From JANXDG01 sp964521665 (lineage in GTDB: Bacteria > Elusimicrobiota > Endomicrobiia > DTEH01): a stretch of 57,083 nt of DNA. Both the position numbers and the translations under genes were made by a program. The stretch is taken from contig CAZFSG010000002.1 in NCBI GenBank assembly GCA_964521665.1, positions 1 to 57,083 on the forward strand. Reading direction: 5' to 3'. Positions 19,122 through 28,005 of the stretch are shown here, in pieces; position 1 is the first letter of the stretch, and each line of letters starts with the position of its first letter. Below the pieces are notes generated by a model. It was not told the origin of the DNA. It was given only the letters and a program-made list of their open reading frames with translations, and did no database searches.

Positions 19122-19695
19122 TATTGAAGTTCGCCAAGAAATAAAAAGAAAAAGTTTTCATTTGCTAACAATATTTTATCCTTTATTATATAACATCATT
19201 CCTTATAATACAGCAGTAATTATTTCTGCGTCTTTAATGATAATAGATTTAATATTGGAAACAATCCGGTTGTTATACCCATCTGTTAACAGATTAATAT
19301 TAAAGATTTTCGAAGGCACATATAGAGAAAAAGAAAAAGAAAATGTTTCAACTTTGATATGGACATTATCAGGTGCGTTTCTTACGATATTTTTATTTCC
19401 AGATAATAAAAATATTGTAACATTAAGTTTATTATACCTTGCATTAGGAGATAGTGTAGCAGCATTAGTTGGAGTAAAGTTTGGCAAAATAAAGTTAGGT
19501 TCTAAAGGAAAAAGTTTAGAAGGATCATTAGCATTTTTTGTGGTTGCGTTTCTTTGTAGTTTATTTTTTGTAAATATAGAATATGCATTTATATCGGCAT
19601 TTTTAGGTGCAGCAATAGAATTTTTACCATTACCTGTAGATGATAATTTTATTTTACCAATTTTCATAGCAGGATTGTTAACTATTTTGTTATAA
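19102..19695 (+). CDS. Diacylglycerol/polyprenol kinase family protein (CTP-type)
   Basis: This 197-aa membrane protein has several hydrophobic helices. The cytidylyltransferase-kinase signature reads LGDSVAALVGVKFGK..LGSKGKSLEGSLAFF, matching the Dgk1/SEC59/phytol-kinase family that phosphorylates lipid alcohols with CTP. A basic N-terminus with EIKRKSFH fits the family start. The natural lipid substrate here is unknown; undecaprenol or diacylglycerol recycling is plausible. Its first 20 bases overlap the upstream membrane-peptidase gene, and the ABC ATPase starts 2 bases after it. Confidence 0.8.
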   Translation: MYPKVFNIEVRQEIKRKSFHLLTIFYPLLYNIIPYNTAVIISASLMIIDLILETIRLLYPSVNRLILKIFEGTYREKEKENVSTLIWTLSGAFLTIFLFPDNKNIVTLSLLYLALGDSVAALVGVKFGKIKLGSKGKSLEGSLAFFVVAFLCSLFFVNIEYAFISAFLGAAIEFLPLPVDDNFILPIFIAGLLTILL

Positions 19696-19697
19696 AT

Positions 19698-20423
19698 ATG
19701 AAATGTGTAGAAGTAAAAAATCTCTATAAAAGTTTTGATGGTAAAGATGTGTTAAAAAACATAAGTTTTGATGTTTTAAAAGGCGAAATTTTTATTTTAT
19801 TAGGTCCTAATGGCGCAGGAAAAACAACTACTGTTAAAATTTTATCAGGTGTAATAGAAGCTGATAAAGGCGAAGTTTATATTTTTAACAAGAAGATGTC
19901 TGTAGCTGCTATAGAACTAAAACAAATAATAGGTTATCTTCCTGACGAACCTTATATTTATAATAAACTCACTGGCAAAGAGTTTATTGAGTTTATAATG
20001 GGGATTTACAAAAAAAGAGTTGACATAAAAAAATACGAATTTTTTCTTGAACAGTTTGATTTAAAAGATGTTATAACCAAACCAATAGAAGTGTATTCAA
20101 AAGGAATGAAACAAAAATTGTTGTTATTAACAATTTTTCTTCGTGAACCAGAAGTATATATTTTAGATGAACCAATGATAGGACTTGATCCACAAAGTAT
20201 AAGTTTTTTTAAACAGTTTATAAAAGAATTATCATATGAAGGGAAAACAATAATTTTGTGTACCCATATTTTAGAAGTTGCCCAACAATTAGCAAATAAA
20301 ATTGCTATAATATACAACGGCGAAATTTTACTCTGTGATACACAAACAGAACTTAAAAATAAATTTAAAACAAATAATTTAGAAGAAATTTATCTTTCTG
20401 TAATAAACAAAATATCAAAATGA
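19698..20423 (+). CDS. ABC transporter ATP-binding protein
   Basis: Walker A GPNGAGKTT lies near residues 36-44, the signature is YSKGMKQKL, Walker B is VYILDEPMIGLDP, and the switch His is in LCTHILE. The 241-aa domain is most like the ABC-2 export/CcmA-type ATPases. No permease is adjacent, so its partner is encoded elsewhere. The stop overlaps the queH start by 4 bases (ATGA). Confidence 0.9.
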   Translation: MKCVEVKNLYKSFDGKDVLKNISFDVLKGEIFILLGPNGAGKTTTVKILSGVIEADKGEVYIFNKKMSVAAIELKQIIGYLPDEPYIYNKLTGKEFIEFIMGIYKKRVDIKKYEFFLEQFDLKDVITKPIEVYSKGMKQKLLLLTIFLREPEVYILDEPMIGLDPQSISFFKQFIKELSYEGKTIILCTHILEVAQQLANKIAIIYNGEILLCDTQTELKNKFKTNNLEEIYLSVINKISK

Positions 20424-20971
20424 TTGAAAAATCAAACATACTTTTACATATATGTTGTGGTATATGCGCATTAGAATCTATAAAAAGATTAAAACAACAA
20501 AATTATGAAGTTGTTGGACATTTTTTTAACCCTAATATTTACCCTGAATCTGAATATTTAAAAAGAAAACAAGTTGTGGAAAAAGTTGCTGAAATTTATA
20601 AAATTAGAGTTATATATGATGAATATGAACCCCAAGTATGGGAAAATATATGTGGTTCATATAAAGATGAACCCGAAGGTGGGAAAAGATGCCTTCTTTG
20701 TTATCAACTGAGACTTAAAAAAACATTTGAAGTTGCTTTGAAAGAAAACTTTGAATTTTTTACCACCACCCTTACTATAAGTCCACATAAAAAATCTAAT
20801 GTTATTTTTGAAATTGGAGAACAAATTGGAGGAAAGAAGTTTCTAAAGATTGATTTTAAGAAACAAGACGGGTTCAAAAATACTATAAACCTTGCAAAAC
20901 AACTTGGTTTATATCGACAGAACTATTGCGGATGTAAGTTTTCGTTAAAAAATAGTATTTCTAAGAAATAG
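20420..20971 (+). CDS. queH: Epoxyqueuosine reductase QueH (DUF208)
   Basis: QueH carries out the last step of queuosine synthesis, replacing QueG. The 183-aa protein has the vicinal CC of LLHICCGIC, the EGGKRCLLCYQLRL block, FTTTLTISPHKK and the C-terminal YRQNYCGC. Together these supply the Cys ligands for a 4Fe-4S cluster and a nearby metal. It complements queC, queD, queE and queF, which lie on the other strand at 30.3-34.5 kb. Confidence 0.9.
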   Translation: MIEKSNILLHICCGICALESIKRLKQQNYEVVGHFFNPNIYPESEYLKRKQVVEKVAEIYKIRVIYDEYEPQVWENICGSYKDEPEGGKRCLLCYQLRLKKTFEVALKENFEFFTTTLTISPHKKSNVIFEIGEQIGGKKFLKIDFKKQDGFKNTINLAKQLGLYRQNYCGCKFSLKNSISKK

Positions 20972-20998
20972 TATATTTCTGAAACATTAAAAAAACAA

Positions 20999-21736
20999 AT
21001 GAATAACACAAATATTGTAGGAGTATTAACAAGCAAAAATATCGTTCATCAATTTAATCTGCTTAGGAAATACAAAAATTTTGTTTCATTCGTAGAAGTT
21101 AGAATTGATACTTTTTATAAAGATAAAACATCACAAAAAATGTTATTAGATGTATTTAAAAAAATAAGGGATTTTTTGCCTAATGTTAAGATTATAGTAA
21201 CATTTAGGAAGTTTGACGAAGGAGGAGTAATAAAAGTTTCTGAAAATACAAGATTTTATGTTTTATCAAAAATTTTAGAAAAATACTCTCAATATGTAGA
21301 CCTTATAGATATTGAATTTTTTTCAAAAATAAAACATAAAGTTATAGAATTGGTTAAAAAATATAAAAAAACTATAATTTTGTCTTATCATGAATTAAGT
21401 TCAAATGTTGATGGTAAAAAAATTATAAAAGTTAGTAAGCAAATAGAAAATTTAGCAAAAATTAAAAAATGTAAATATTTTGTCAAAATAGTTTTTCGGT
21501 GTGAACGGTTCTCTGATTATTTAGAAGTACTAAAAAGTTATTATAGCAGGTATAAAAACATTAATATTTTCAAAAAAATAGCAATCTTCACTGTAGGTAA
21601 GACTTCTTTGCTTACAAGATTTTTATGTTTACTTTTAAACATGCCGCTAGTTTATGGCGCAATATCATCCGCAGTAATACCAACACAGCCATCTATAATT
21701 AAACTTATCAATTTTAAAAAAATTTTTAATAAGTAA
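20999..21736 (+). CDS. aroD: Type I 3-dehydroquinate dehydratase
   Basis: This shikimate-pathway Schiff-base enzyme dehydrates 3-dehydroquinate. Visible family motifs are FVEVRID, IVTFR, IDIEFF, the catalytic His in LSYHEL, the Schiff-base Lys in YFVKIVF, and the C-terminal VGKTSLLTRF...PLVYGAI...PTQPS. The 245-aa length is normal. It lies 27 bases after queH and is the last plus-strand gene before a convergent junction. Confidence 0.88.
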   Translation: MNNTNIVGVLTSKNIVHQFNLLRKYKNFVSFVEVRIDTFYKDKTSQKMLLDVFKKIRDFLPNVKIIVTFRKFDEGGVIKVSENTRFYVLSKILEKYSQYVDLIDIEFFSKIKHKVIELVKKYKKTIILSYHELSSNVDGKKIIKVSKQIENLAKIKKCKYFVKIVFRCERFSDYLEVLKSYYSRYKNINIFKKIAIFTVGKTSLLTRFLCLLLNMPLVYGAISSAVIPTQPSIIKLINFKKIFNK

Positions 21737-21845
21737 TATCTGCATTATTACAACTTTTAAATTTTTGCCGATATTTAAGTTCCTATAAGATATATTATGT
21801 TAATTTAAATTGATAAACCAATGGATTAAAAAAATTTTTAAAATA

Positions 21846-21866
21846 TTCGATAAATCGAAAATTTTT
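21846..21866. terminator. Possible bidirectional terminator between aroD and the minus-strand cluster
   Basis: An inverted repeat TTCGAT-AA-ATCGAA is followed by AATTTTT, with T-rich sequence also on the other strand. It sits in the 196-base spacer between convergent genes. The stem is short and AT-rich with a tight loop, so support is weak. I see nothing else in this spacer. Confidence 0.3.
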
Positions 21867-21932
21867 AATAATTTTTAATGTAAAATATAAAAATTTGGGA
21901 ATAAAACAAAACATGAAAATTAAAGTATTACT

Positions 21933-22715
21933 TTAAGATTTAAGAGGCAAAAAATAGCTTATAATTGAAAGCATCCTATGTTCAGTAGCATCTCTTCTGT
22001 AAGAAAAGAATTTTTTATTATGAAAAGTACAAATGTGTGAATTAAAAATTTGAGAGGGTCTTATATTAAAAAAAGTAAGTTGATTATAAAGCAAATTAAA
22101 TAAAGAGAAGTTTTTCCCATCTACAATATAACATTTTTCACAGATATGGGGACCTGCTACAAAAACAGTATCCTTTAAGGAAAAATGAGGCAGTAATGAT
22201 AATTTTTTTAATAAGTTTTCAATAATACCAAGCTGTAGACCTTTTCTTCCGATATGAAGAAGACCAAATATTTTATTTTTGTTATCTATAATAAACAAAG
22301 GAATGCAATCAGCAGTAAAAATAACAATAATATCATCTAGAGAGTCAGTTATAATACCGTCTGTTTTTAAAAATAACTTATAAGAAAATACAAATTCACC
22401 AACTTGTAGTTTACTTGAAAAACATTCTGTGTCTTGTTGTTTAACATAGATAACTCTATTACTGTGAATTTGTTCAGACATTAATATAGTTTTGTTTTTA
22501 AACTTCTCAGCATAAAGAGTAAGAAAAGACAACAAAGCAAAAGATTTTTCTTTGGAAATAAATGGTATAATAGATTTATTATTTTCTTCTGGAAAGGCTT
22601 TTTGATTTATTAGTTCCTTAGTAGTTGTAAGAAGTAAAAAATTGTTAATAGAAAAAGAAGTAAAAAATTTATTTATTTTCCACTGAGATGTTTTATTAAA
22701 AGTAAATTCATCCAC
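21933..22715 (-). CDS. YfiH/LACC1-family purine nucleoside phosphorylase (polyphenol oxidase family)
   Basis: The 260-aa protein carries the zinc-site motifs of this family: EQIHSNRV, FTADCIPLF, GLLHIGRKG (usually HAGWRG), AGPHICEKCY and FFSYRRDATEHR. The His and Cys ligands are kept although the HAGWRG loop is altered. Recent work assigns purine nucleoside phosphorylase/adenosine deaminase activity to this family. It is the last gene of the long minus-strand block, 31 bases after pilT. In many bacteria yfiH lies near ftsZ, as here. Confidence 0.85.
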   Translation of the reverse strand: MDEFTFNKTSQWKINKFFTSFSINNFLLLTTTKELINQKAFPEENNKSIIPFISKEKSFALLSFLTLYAEKFKNKTILMSEQIHSNRVIYVKQQDTECFSSKLQVGEFVFSYKLFLKTDGIITDSLDDIIVIFTADCIPLFIIDNKNKIFGLLHIGRKGLQLGIIENLLKKLSLLPHFSLKDTVFVAGPHICEKCYIVDGKNFSLFNLLYNQLTFFNIRPSQIFNSHICTFHNKKFFSYRRDATEHRMLSIISYFLPLKS

Positions 22716-22746
22716 TTAAATTATTACAAAAAATATTTTTAGAAAC

Positions 22747-23877
22747 TTAAAAACGTTCAATAAGTCTTGAAGAAAGTTCGCTTGTAGACTCAATACCTTT
22801 TATTGCAAGCATAAGATCTTCAGGACTTGACGCTGCTTGTAGAGCATCTTCTAATGCTACAACTCCATTCTTGAACAAATCTAACAAAGCCTGATTAAAT
22901 GTTTGCATACCATAATGTTTTCCTTGTTTCATTAAATTTATAATATCTCCTAAATTTTTTTCTTCTATACATTTTTTAACTGCTGGTGTTACTACTAAAA
23001 CTTCAACAGCAGGAACTAACCCTTTCTTATCCTTTCTTGGTAACAATCTTTGCGAAATTATACCCTTTAAAGTATCAGCAAGTTGCAGACGAACTTGATT
23101 TTGCTGATGTGGTGGAAACATATCGATTATTCTGTTTATTGTTTGTACAGCATCCACAGTATGAATAGTTGAAAGAACAAAATGTCCTAGCTGAGCTGCA
23201 GTAAGTGCAGCTTGCATTGTCTCAAGATCTCTCATTTCACCTATTAAAATTACATCTGGATTCTGTCTTACTACATGTTTTAATGCAGAAATAAATGAAG
23301 ATGTGTCATATGGTACTTCTCTCTGAGTAATAATAGATTTTTTATCTTTATGTATAAATTCTATAGGATCTTCAATTGTCACAATATGTGCGGTTCGTGT
23401 TGAATTAATGTAGTCAATCATACAAGCTAATGTAGTAGATTTTCCAGAACCAGCCGGTCCTGTCACAAGTACTAACCCACGAACATTTTCTGCAAGTTTA
23501 TATACTATTTCTGGCAAACCTAGTTGTTCCCTATTAGGTATTTGTAATGGGATACTCCTTATTGCAATATTTATAACGCCACGCTGGTAAAAAACATTCA
23601 TTCTTAGACGCGCTATATTTTCAAAATTATATCCAATATCACATTCTTTTTCTATTTCAAACCTTTCTTTTTGCTGTGATGACATTATATGGAAAACGAA
23701 CTCTTTGATATCTTCTTCTGTAAGCACTTCTTGTTGTGATTCATCAAACATTGGTTGTAATACACCATTTATTCTAATATAAGGCACACAATTACTTCTT
23801 AGATGTAAATCACTACCTTTTGCTATCAAAAACTTTCTTATTATATTAAATATTTTTTCAATCCTTTCTTCATTCAT
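22747..23877 (-). CDS. pilT: PilT-type type IV pilus retraction ATPase
   Basis: This 376-aa secretion-type ATPase has Walker A GPAGSGKSTT, a TIEDPIEF Asp box, GEMRDLETMQAAL (Walker B region) and the His box LGHFVLSTIHT. PilT powers pilus retraction. No pilin, pilB or pilC is in the window, so partners lie elsewhere. It starts 4 bases after the ftsZ stop, an unusual position at the end of a division cluster. Confidence 0.9.
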   Translation of the reverse strand: MNEERIEKIFNIIRKFLIAKGSDLHLRSNCVPYIRINGVLQPMFDESQQEVLTEEDIKEFVFHIMSSQQKERFEIEKECDIGYNFENIARLRMNVFYQRGVINIAIRSIPLQIPNREQLGLPEIVYKLAENVRGLVLVTGPAGSGKSTTLACMIDYINSTRTAHIVTIEDPIEFIHKDKKSIITQREVPYDTSSFISALKHVVRQNPDVILIGEMRDLETMQAALTAAQLGHFVLSTIHTVDAVQTINRIIDMFPPHQQNQVRLQLADTLKGIISQRLLPRKDKKGLVPAVEVLVVTPAVKKCIEEKNLGDIINLMKQGKHYGMQTFNQALLDLFKNGVVALEDALQAASSPEDLMLAIKGIESTSELSSRLIERF

Positions 23878-23881
23878 ATAA

Positions 23882-24973
23882 TTATTTTAACACTCGCAAT
23901 TTGCCAGTTCTATAAAACTCAAATTTAGGTGTAGCTTCTGTAGTAATTTCAGTGTTTTCATCATTATTTTTATATTTAATAGAACCTATTGCTTTTTTTA
24001 TTTTTTTATGTTCAATTTTTTGGAATCCACTTGCTATGATAGTTACATCCACTTTATCCTCAAACTCATCAGAATTTACAAATCCCATGTATGTAATTAC
24101 ATCTTTATCAGTATATTGATGGAGGTACTCCCAAGCTTGACGTACATCATGTCCTGTTATATTCTTTCCACAAATGTTTACTAACAAATTTTTAGCATTA
24201 CGAATATCAAATTCCATAAACTGACTATTCATAGCATTTTTTATAGCTTTTTTTAGACAGTTTTCTGTATTTGCACTTTCTACTCCATAAGACATTAATA
24301 TTTCTCCAGCATTTTTTAAAACATTTCTTGCATCAGCAAAATCAACATTTACAAACCCAGGTTGTGTGATAACCTTCCACATACTTAAAACTGCTTTGTG
24401 TAAAACATCGTCTGCTAATTTATACAGAACTTCATCAAAAATCAAGTCAGGATATAATTCTAAAAATCTGTCGTTTGGGATGACAAGTATCGCATCAGCA
24501 TATTTTTTAAGTTCTGTGATACCTGCTAACGCATTCTCCATTCTTTTGATGCCTTCATGTTTAAAAGGTTTTGTAACAACTGCCACTGTGAGTACACCAA
24601 GTTCTTTAGCAATTCTTGCTATAACAGGTGTAGCACCAGTACCTGTCCCTTTTCCCATGCCACAAGTTAAAAATACCATATCTGTATTTGTCAATAAATC
24701 TCGGAGTATATCAGCTGATTCTTCAGCTGCTTGTTTTCCAACAGCAGGATCACCACCTGACCCTTGTCCTTTTGTAGTCTTTACTCCAATTTGTATAACA
24801 ATAGGTGCATGAGAACCTTTCAAAGCCTGAAGGTCAGTATTTATAGCAATAATATCTACTGAAGGATCAATAAGTCCAGCCGTTACCATTCTATTTATTG
24901 CATTTCCCCCAGCGCCACCTATTCCCATTATTTTAATTCTTACAGGATATTTTTTTATAATCTCTTCATTCAT
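23882..24973 (-). CDS. ftsZ: Cell division GTPase FtsZ (divergent signature loop)
   Basis: The 363-aa tubulin-like protein follows ftsA. The first loop is GIGGAGGNAINRM, and the synergy-loop aspartates are present as NVDFAD. The tubulin signature, almost always GGGTGTG, reads GKGTGTG (in TCGMGKGTGTGATP), and the preceding T3 region reads GQGSGGDP rather than GAGGNP. The DNA clearly encodes AAA at the Lys. A Lys in the phosphate loop would be expected to affect GTP binding or turnover. The C-terminal tail is short and ends in a basic segment; I see no classic FtsA-binding peptide. Confidence 0.92.
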   Translation of the reverse strand: MNEEIIKKYPVRIKIMGIGGAGGNAINRMVTAGLIDPSVDIIAINTDLQALKGSHAPIVIQIGVKTTKGQGSGGDPAVGKQAAEESADILRDLLTNTDMVFLTCGMGKGTGTGATPVIARIAKELGVLTVAVVTKPFKHEGIKRMENALAGITELKKYADAILVIPNDRFLELYPDLIFDEVLYKLADDVLHKAVLSMWKVITQPGFVNVDFADARNVLKNAGEILMSYGVESANTENCLKKAIKNAMNSQFMEFDIRNAKNLLVNICGKNITGHDVRQAWEYLHQYTDKDVITYMGFVNSDEFEDKVDVTIIASGFQKIEHKKIKKAIGSIKYKNNDENTEITTEATPKFEFYRTGKLRVLK

Positions 24974-24977
24974 ATTT

Positions 24978-26273
24978 TTATTCTCCGAAGAGATTCCAAA
25001 TTTTTTGTATAAATTTTTTTATCCCTTTTGGTTGATTTCTTTTTTTAAAAGATTTTTTTTGATCTTCAACTTCGTATTTTATCAAACTTATAGCAGTAGT
25101 ATATGAGAAGTCAGATATAATTTCTTCATCACCAACTATTGCACTTTCAACACCTATATTTCCAGCACGAACATCTATACTTTCTTCAAGTTCAGTATAT
25201 TCACTTTTTAATAATTCGCGTAATGCTTCTGTAATACCACATAAATTTCCACCACCTCCTGTAAGAATAACATCACCATATTGTAATGCGAGATCTATAT
25301 AGTGAATTTTCTTAAATTCAGGAAGTATAATATCTAAAAAAATGTGTTCAATAACTCCTGCTATAATTTTAGCTAATTCTTTTCTTGTTGTAATTCTGAT
25401 ATTTTTACCATCTCGCGATGGTATCTCAATTTGTTCATCTTTTTTTACTGATGACGGTTGAGCTGTACCATATCTACGTTTTAAATTTTCTGCAATGTTC
25501 CACGATGTTTTATAATAAGCAGCAATTTCACGAGTTATAAGATCGGCACCTAAATCTATTTCTTTACTGTGAAATTCTTTGCTGTACCTTATACATCCAC
25601 CTGAATAAACAACAATACCTATGGACTGTCCACTAAAATCTATTACCAAACAACCTAAATTTCGTTCTTCTGGTTCTGTTACTAACTCCCCTAAAGAAAT
25701 TAATCCATAGTGTATATTATCAATTACATAACCAGCTTCTGAAAATGTCCGTTCAATATTTCTTATAAAACTGGAATATCCTACCACAGCATGTGCTTTT
25801 ACTTCAAGAATACTACCTTCCATATTTACAGGATTTGAAATACCTGGTTGACCATCAATAATGTATTCCTGTGGCATAATATTCATAATAAGACGATCAT
25901 TTGATATTCTTAGATTTTTTATTGCATGTTCAATAACTTTTTCTCTATCTTCTAAAGTAATTGTTTTATCTGTTGAGGTAATAGGTATTTGTGCAGAAGT
26001 GTCATATGTACTGATAAATACACCCCTAACCCCCACAACAATCTTCGGTTTTTCAACCTTTGCGGTATCTTCTAATGTAGTTATAAGTTCACTGATAAGT
26101 GCTGCACTTCTATCAATATCTTTTATTACACCAGCAGAAATTGCTTCTCTATCTACCAATTGTTTACCAGTAATAATTTCAATCACTTCTTGTTCTGGGT
26201 TATATTTCCCTAAAACACCTGTTACACGACCCGAACCTATATCTATCCCGCAATAAATTTCTTCTTTTGTCAT
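24978..26273 (-). CDS. ftsA: Cell division protein FtsA
   Basis: This actin-like membrane tether for FtsZ has the phosphate-1 motif CGIDIGSGRVT at the N-terminus, the phosphate-2 region CLVIDFSGQSIGIV and the adenosine motif VILTGGGGNLCG. The C-terminus (KKFIQKIWNLFGE) is an amphipathic membrane-binding helix typical of FtsA. The start is taken as ATG 26273 (431 aa); an in-frame TTG at 26291 adds six residues. It lies between ftsQ and ftsZ with a 4-base gap to ftsZ. Confidence 0.93.
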   Translation of the reverse strand: MTKEEIYCGIDIGSGRVTGVLGKYNPEQEVIEIITGKQLVDREAISAGVIKDIDRSAALISELITTLEDTAKVEKPKIVVGVRGVFISTYDTSAQIPITSTDKTITLEDREKVIEHAIKNLRISNDRLIMNIMPQEYIIDGQPGISNPVNMEGSILEVKAHAVVGYSSFIRNIERTFSEAGYVIDNIHYGLISLGELVTEPEERNLGCLVIDFSGQSIGIVVYSGGCIRYSKEFHSKEIDLGADLITREIAAYYKTSWNIAENLKRRYGTAQPSSVKKDEQIEIPSRDGKNIRITTRKELAKIIAGVIEHIFLDIILPEFKKIHYIDLALQYGDVILTGGGGNLCGITEALRELLKSEYTELEESIDVRAGNIGVESAIVGDEEIISDFSYTTAISLIKYEVEDQKKSFKKRNQPKGIKKFIQKIWNLFGE

Positions 26274-26303
26274 ATTAATTTTTATATACAAATTTTTTAT
26301 TTA

Positions 26304-27050
26304 TTATTCAACATATACTCTACCATAGGACAACAATTGTGCATAAACTTTTTTATAGTTACCAAAATTATATTTCACTAATTTTGCTAGTTGTTCTTTT
26401 TTAACATCTTTTATTTTTCTATCTAAAAAAAATAAAACTATCTTATCGTCAATACTGTTTATATAAAAAATGCATTTGTTGTTTTGCATACCAATTTTTC
26501 TGATTTTTTCCCACGCAGAGATTTCATTAAATTTTTGATATACTAATTCCAAAAACGAACCATCAATATTACCTTCTATTTTACATAGTCTGCCTATATC
26601 AATCTTTGTAGGATCATAAACTTTATACCATCCTTTTTCACATGAAAAAAAACTGAGTTCGCCATTAGGTTCTTCTTTATATCCTATAGGAGAAAAAGCG
26701 TAGATTTTAATTTTAAGTGCATTAATTGGTAAAATATATACAATTTTTACTTCTTTTATTTCAGGAAAAAGGTTTTTAAGATGAAAAAAAAGTTTTTTAT
26801 AATTAAATATATTAAATTTTTTGTCTTCTATATACTTATATATCACATTGTCAGGTATAGTTGTACTATTCTGCAACAAATATACATGCTGAATACTTAG
26901 AATTTTAAATAGTGAGTTAACCTTTTCTGTTTTGTGATAAAGCAGAAATATAACTATAAAAATAATTATTATTGAGAGAAATTTATAGACAAATTTTATT
27001 TTTTGTTTTCTTTTATTTCTTTTTTTTGGAAAAAAATAATATTTACTCAT
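26304..27050 (-). CDS. ftsQ: FtsQ/DivIB-type cell division protein
   Basis: The 248-aa bitopic protein has a strongly basic N-terminal tail, one membrane segment (about residues 24-42), a POTRA-like region with LFPEIKEVKIVYILP..LKIKIYAFSPIGY, and a following beta domain. Sequence conservation in FtsQ is low; position between ddl and ftsA makes the call. It overlaps ddl by 8 bases. It would recruit the FtsLB/septal synthase complex in the periplasm. Confidence 0.82.
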   Translation of the reverse strand: MSKYYFFPKKRNKRKQKIKFVYKFLSIIIIFIVIFLLYHKTEKVNSLFKILSIQHVYLLQNSTTIPDNVIYKYIEDKKFNIFNYKKLFFHLKNLFPEIKEVKIVYILPINALKIKIYAFSPIGYKEEPNGELSFFSCEKGWYKVYDPTKIDIGRLCKIEGNIDGSFLELVYQKFNEISAWEKIRKIGMQNNKCIFYINSIDDKIVLFFLDRKIKDVKKEQLAKLVKYNFGNYKKVYAQLLSYGRVYVE

Positions 27051-28002
27051 ATTTTTTAAGTGAAGCGAAGACTATTTTTCTTACAAGTTCTGGAAAAGAT
27101 ATTCCTTGATATTTTGCTGCTTCTGGCAATAAAGATGTTTCGGTCATTCCTGGAATAGTATTTACTTCTAAAACATAAGGTATATTATTTTTTTCATCGA
27201 GTATGGTATCAATTCTACATAATATTTCACACCCAATAATTTTAGCAGTTTTGATAGCAATATTTTTTATTCTATCATATGTTATTTTATCAATTCTTGG
27301 AGGTATTAAATGTTTTGACCCGCCAATTTGGTATTTTGATTTATAATCGTAAAATTTATTAAGTTTAGGAACAATTTCGATTAAAGGTAACACTTCACCG
27401 TTTAAAATTGGCACAGTTATTTCTTTTCCTTTTATATATTTTTCAATAATTATAGTATTGTCATATTTCCTTGCAAGTTTTATTGCAGAAAGTAAGCTTC
27501 TATAGTTATTAACAATAGAAGTACCAATTGTAGAACCTTCTGATGTAGGTTTTATAACTAAAGGGAAACTAAAATTTTTTTCTTTGAGAAAGTTCAAATC
27601 GACTTTATTAACTTCTGTGTTATTTTCAAGATTTAATACTTTGAATTCAGGCGTTGGTATTTGATTATATTTAAGCAAAAGTTTTGTAAGATATTTATTC
27701 ATCCCGATCATTGAAGGGATAATTCCACAACCTGTATATTTTAAACCTATACTTTCAAGTATTGTTTGTAACCTACCGTCTTCACCAAATTTACCATGAA
27801 GTGCAATAAAAACAATATCAACTTTTTGTTTTTTAAGTTTTAATAATTGATTAATACAATTTTCTTTTTTTATATCTACAAGAGAAACTTTAAAATCTTT
27901 CCATTTGGATAAATTTTTATACACAGCATATCCTGTCTTTAAACTTATTTCTCGTTCTGATGAGAAGCCACCATATAAAATTGCTATTTTAATTTTCTTC
28001 AT
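27043..28002 (-). CDS. ddl: D-alanine--D-alanine ligase
   Basis: This ATP-grasp enzyme makes the D-Ala-D-Ala terminus of the peptidoglycan stem peptide. Motifs are LYGGFSSEREIS near the N-terminus, FIALHGKFGEDG, the ATP-binding loop VIKPTSEGSTIGTS, and the metal/substrate site VLEVNTIPGMTETSLLP. The 319-aa length is normal. It lies in the order murC-murB-ddl-ftsQ with 3-base or overlapping junctions. Confidence 0.95.
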   Translation of the reverse strand: MKKIKIAILYGGFSSEREISLKTGYAVYKNLSKWKDFKVSLVDIKKENCINQLLKLKKQKVDIVFIALHGKFGEDGRLQTILESIGLKYTGCGIIPSMIGMNKYLTKLLLKYNQIPTPEFKVLNLENNTEVNKVDLNFLKEKNFSFPLVIKPTSEGSTIGTSIVNNYRSLLSAIKLARKYDNTIIIEKYIKGKEITVPILNGEVLPLIEIVPKLNKFYDYKSKYQIGGSKHLIPPRIDKITYDRIKNIAIKTAKIIGCEILCRIDTILDEKNNIPYVLEVNTIPGMTETSLLPEAAKYQGISFPELVRKIVFASLKKYE

Positions 28003-28005
28003 AAA

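Noticed and set aside
24366..24812. 148-codon plus-strand frame
   Set aside because: Antisense to ftsZ; codon pattern is the mirror of the conserved GTPase.
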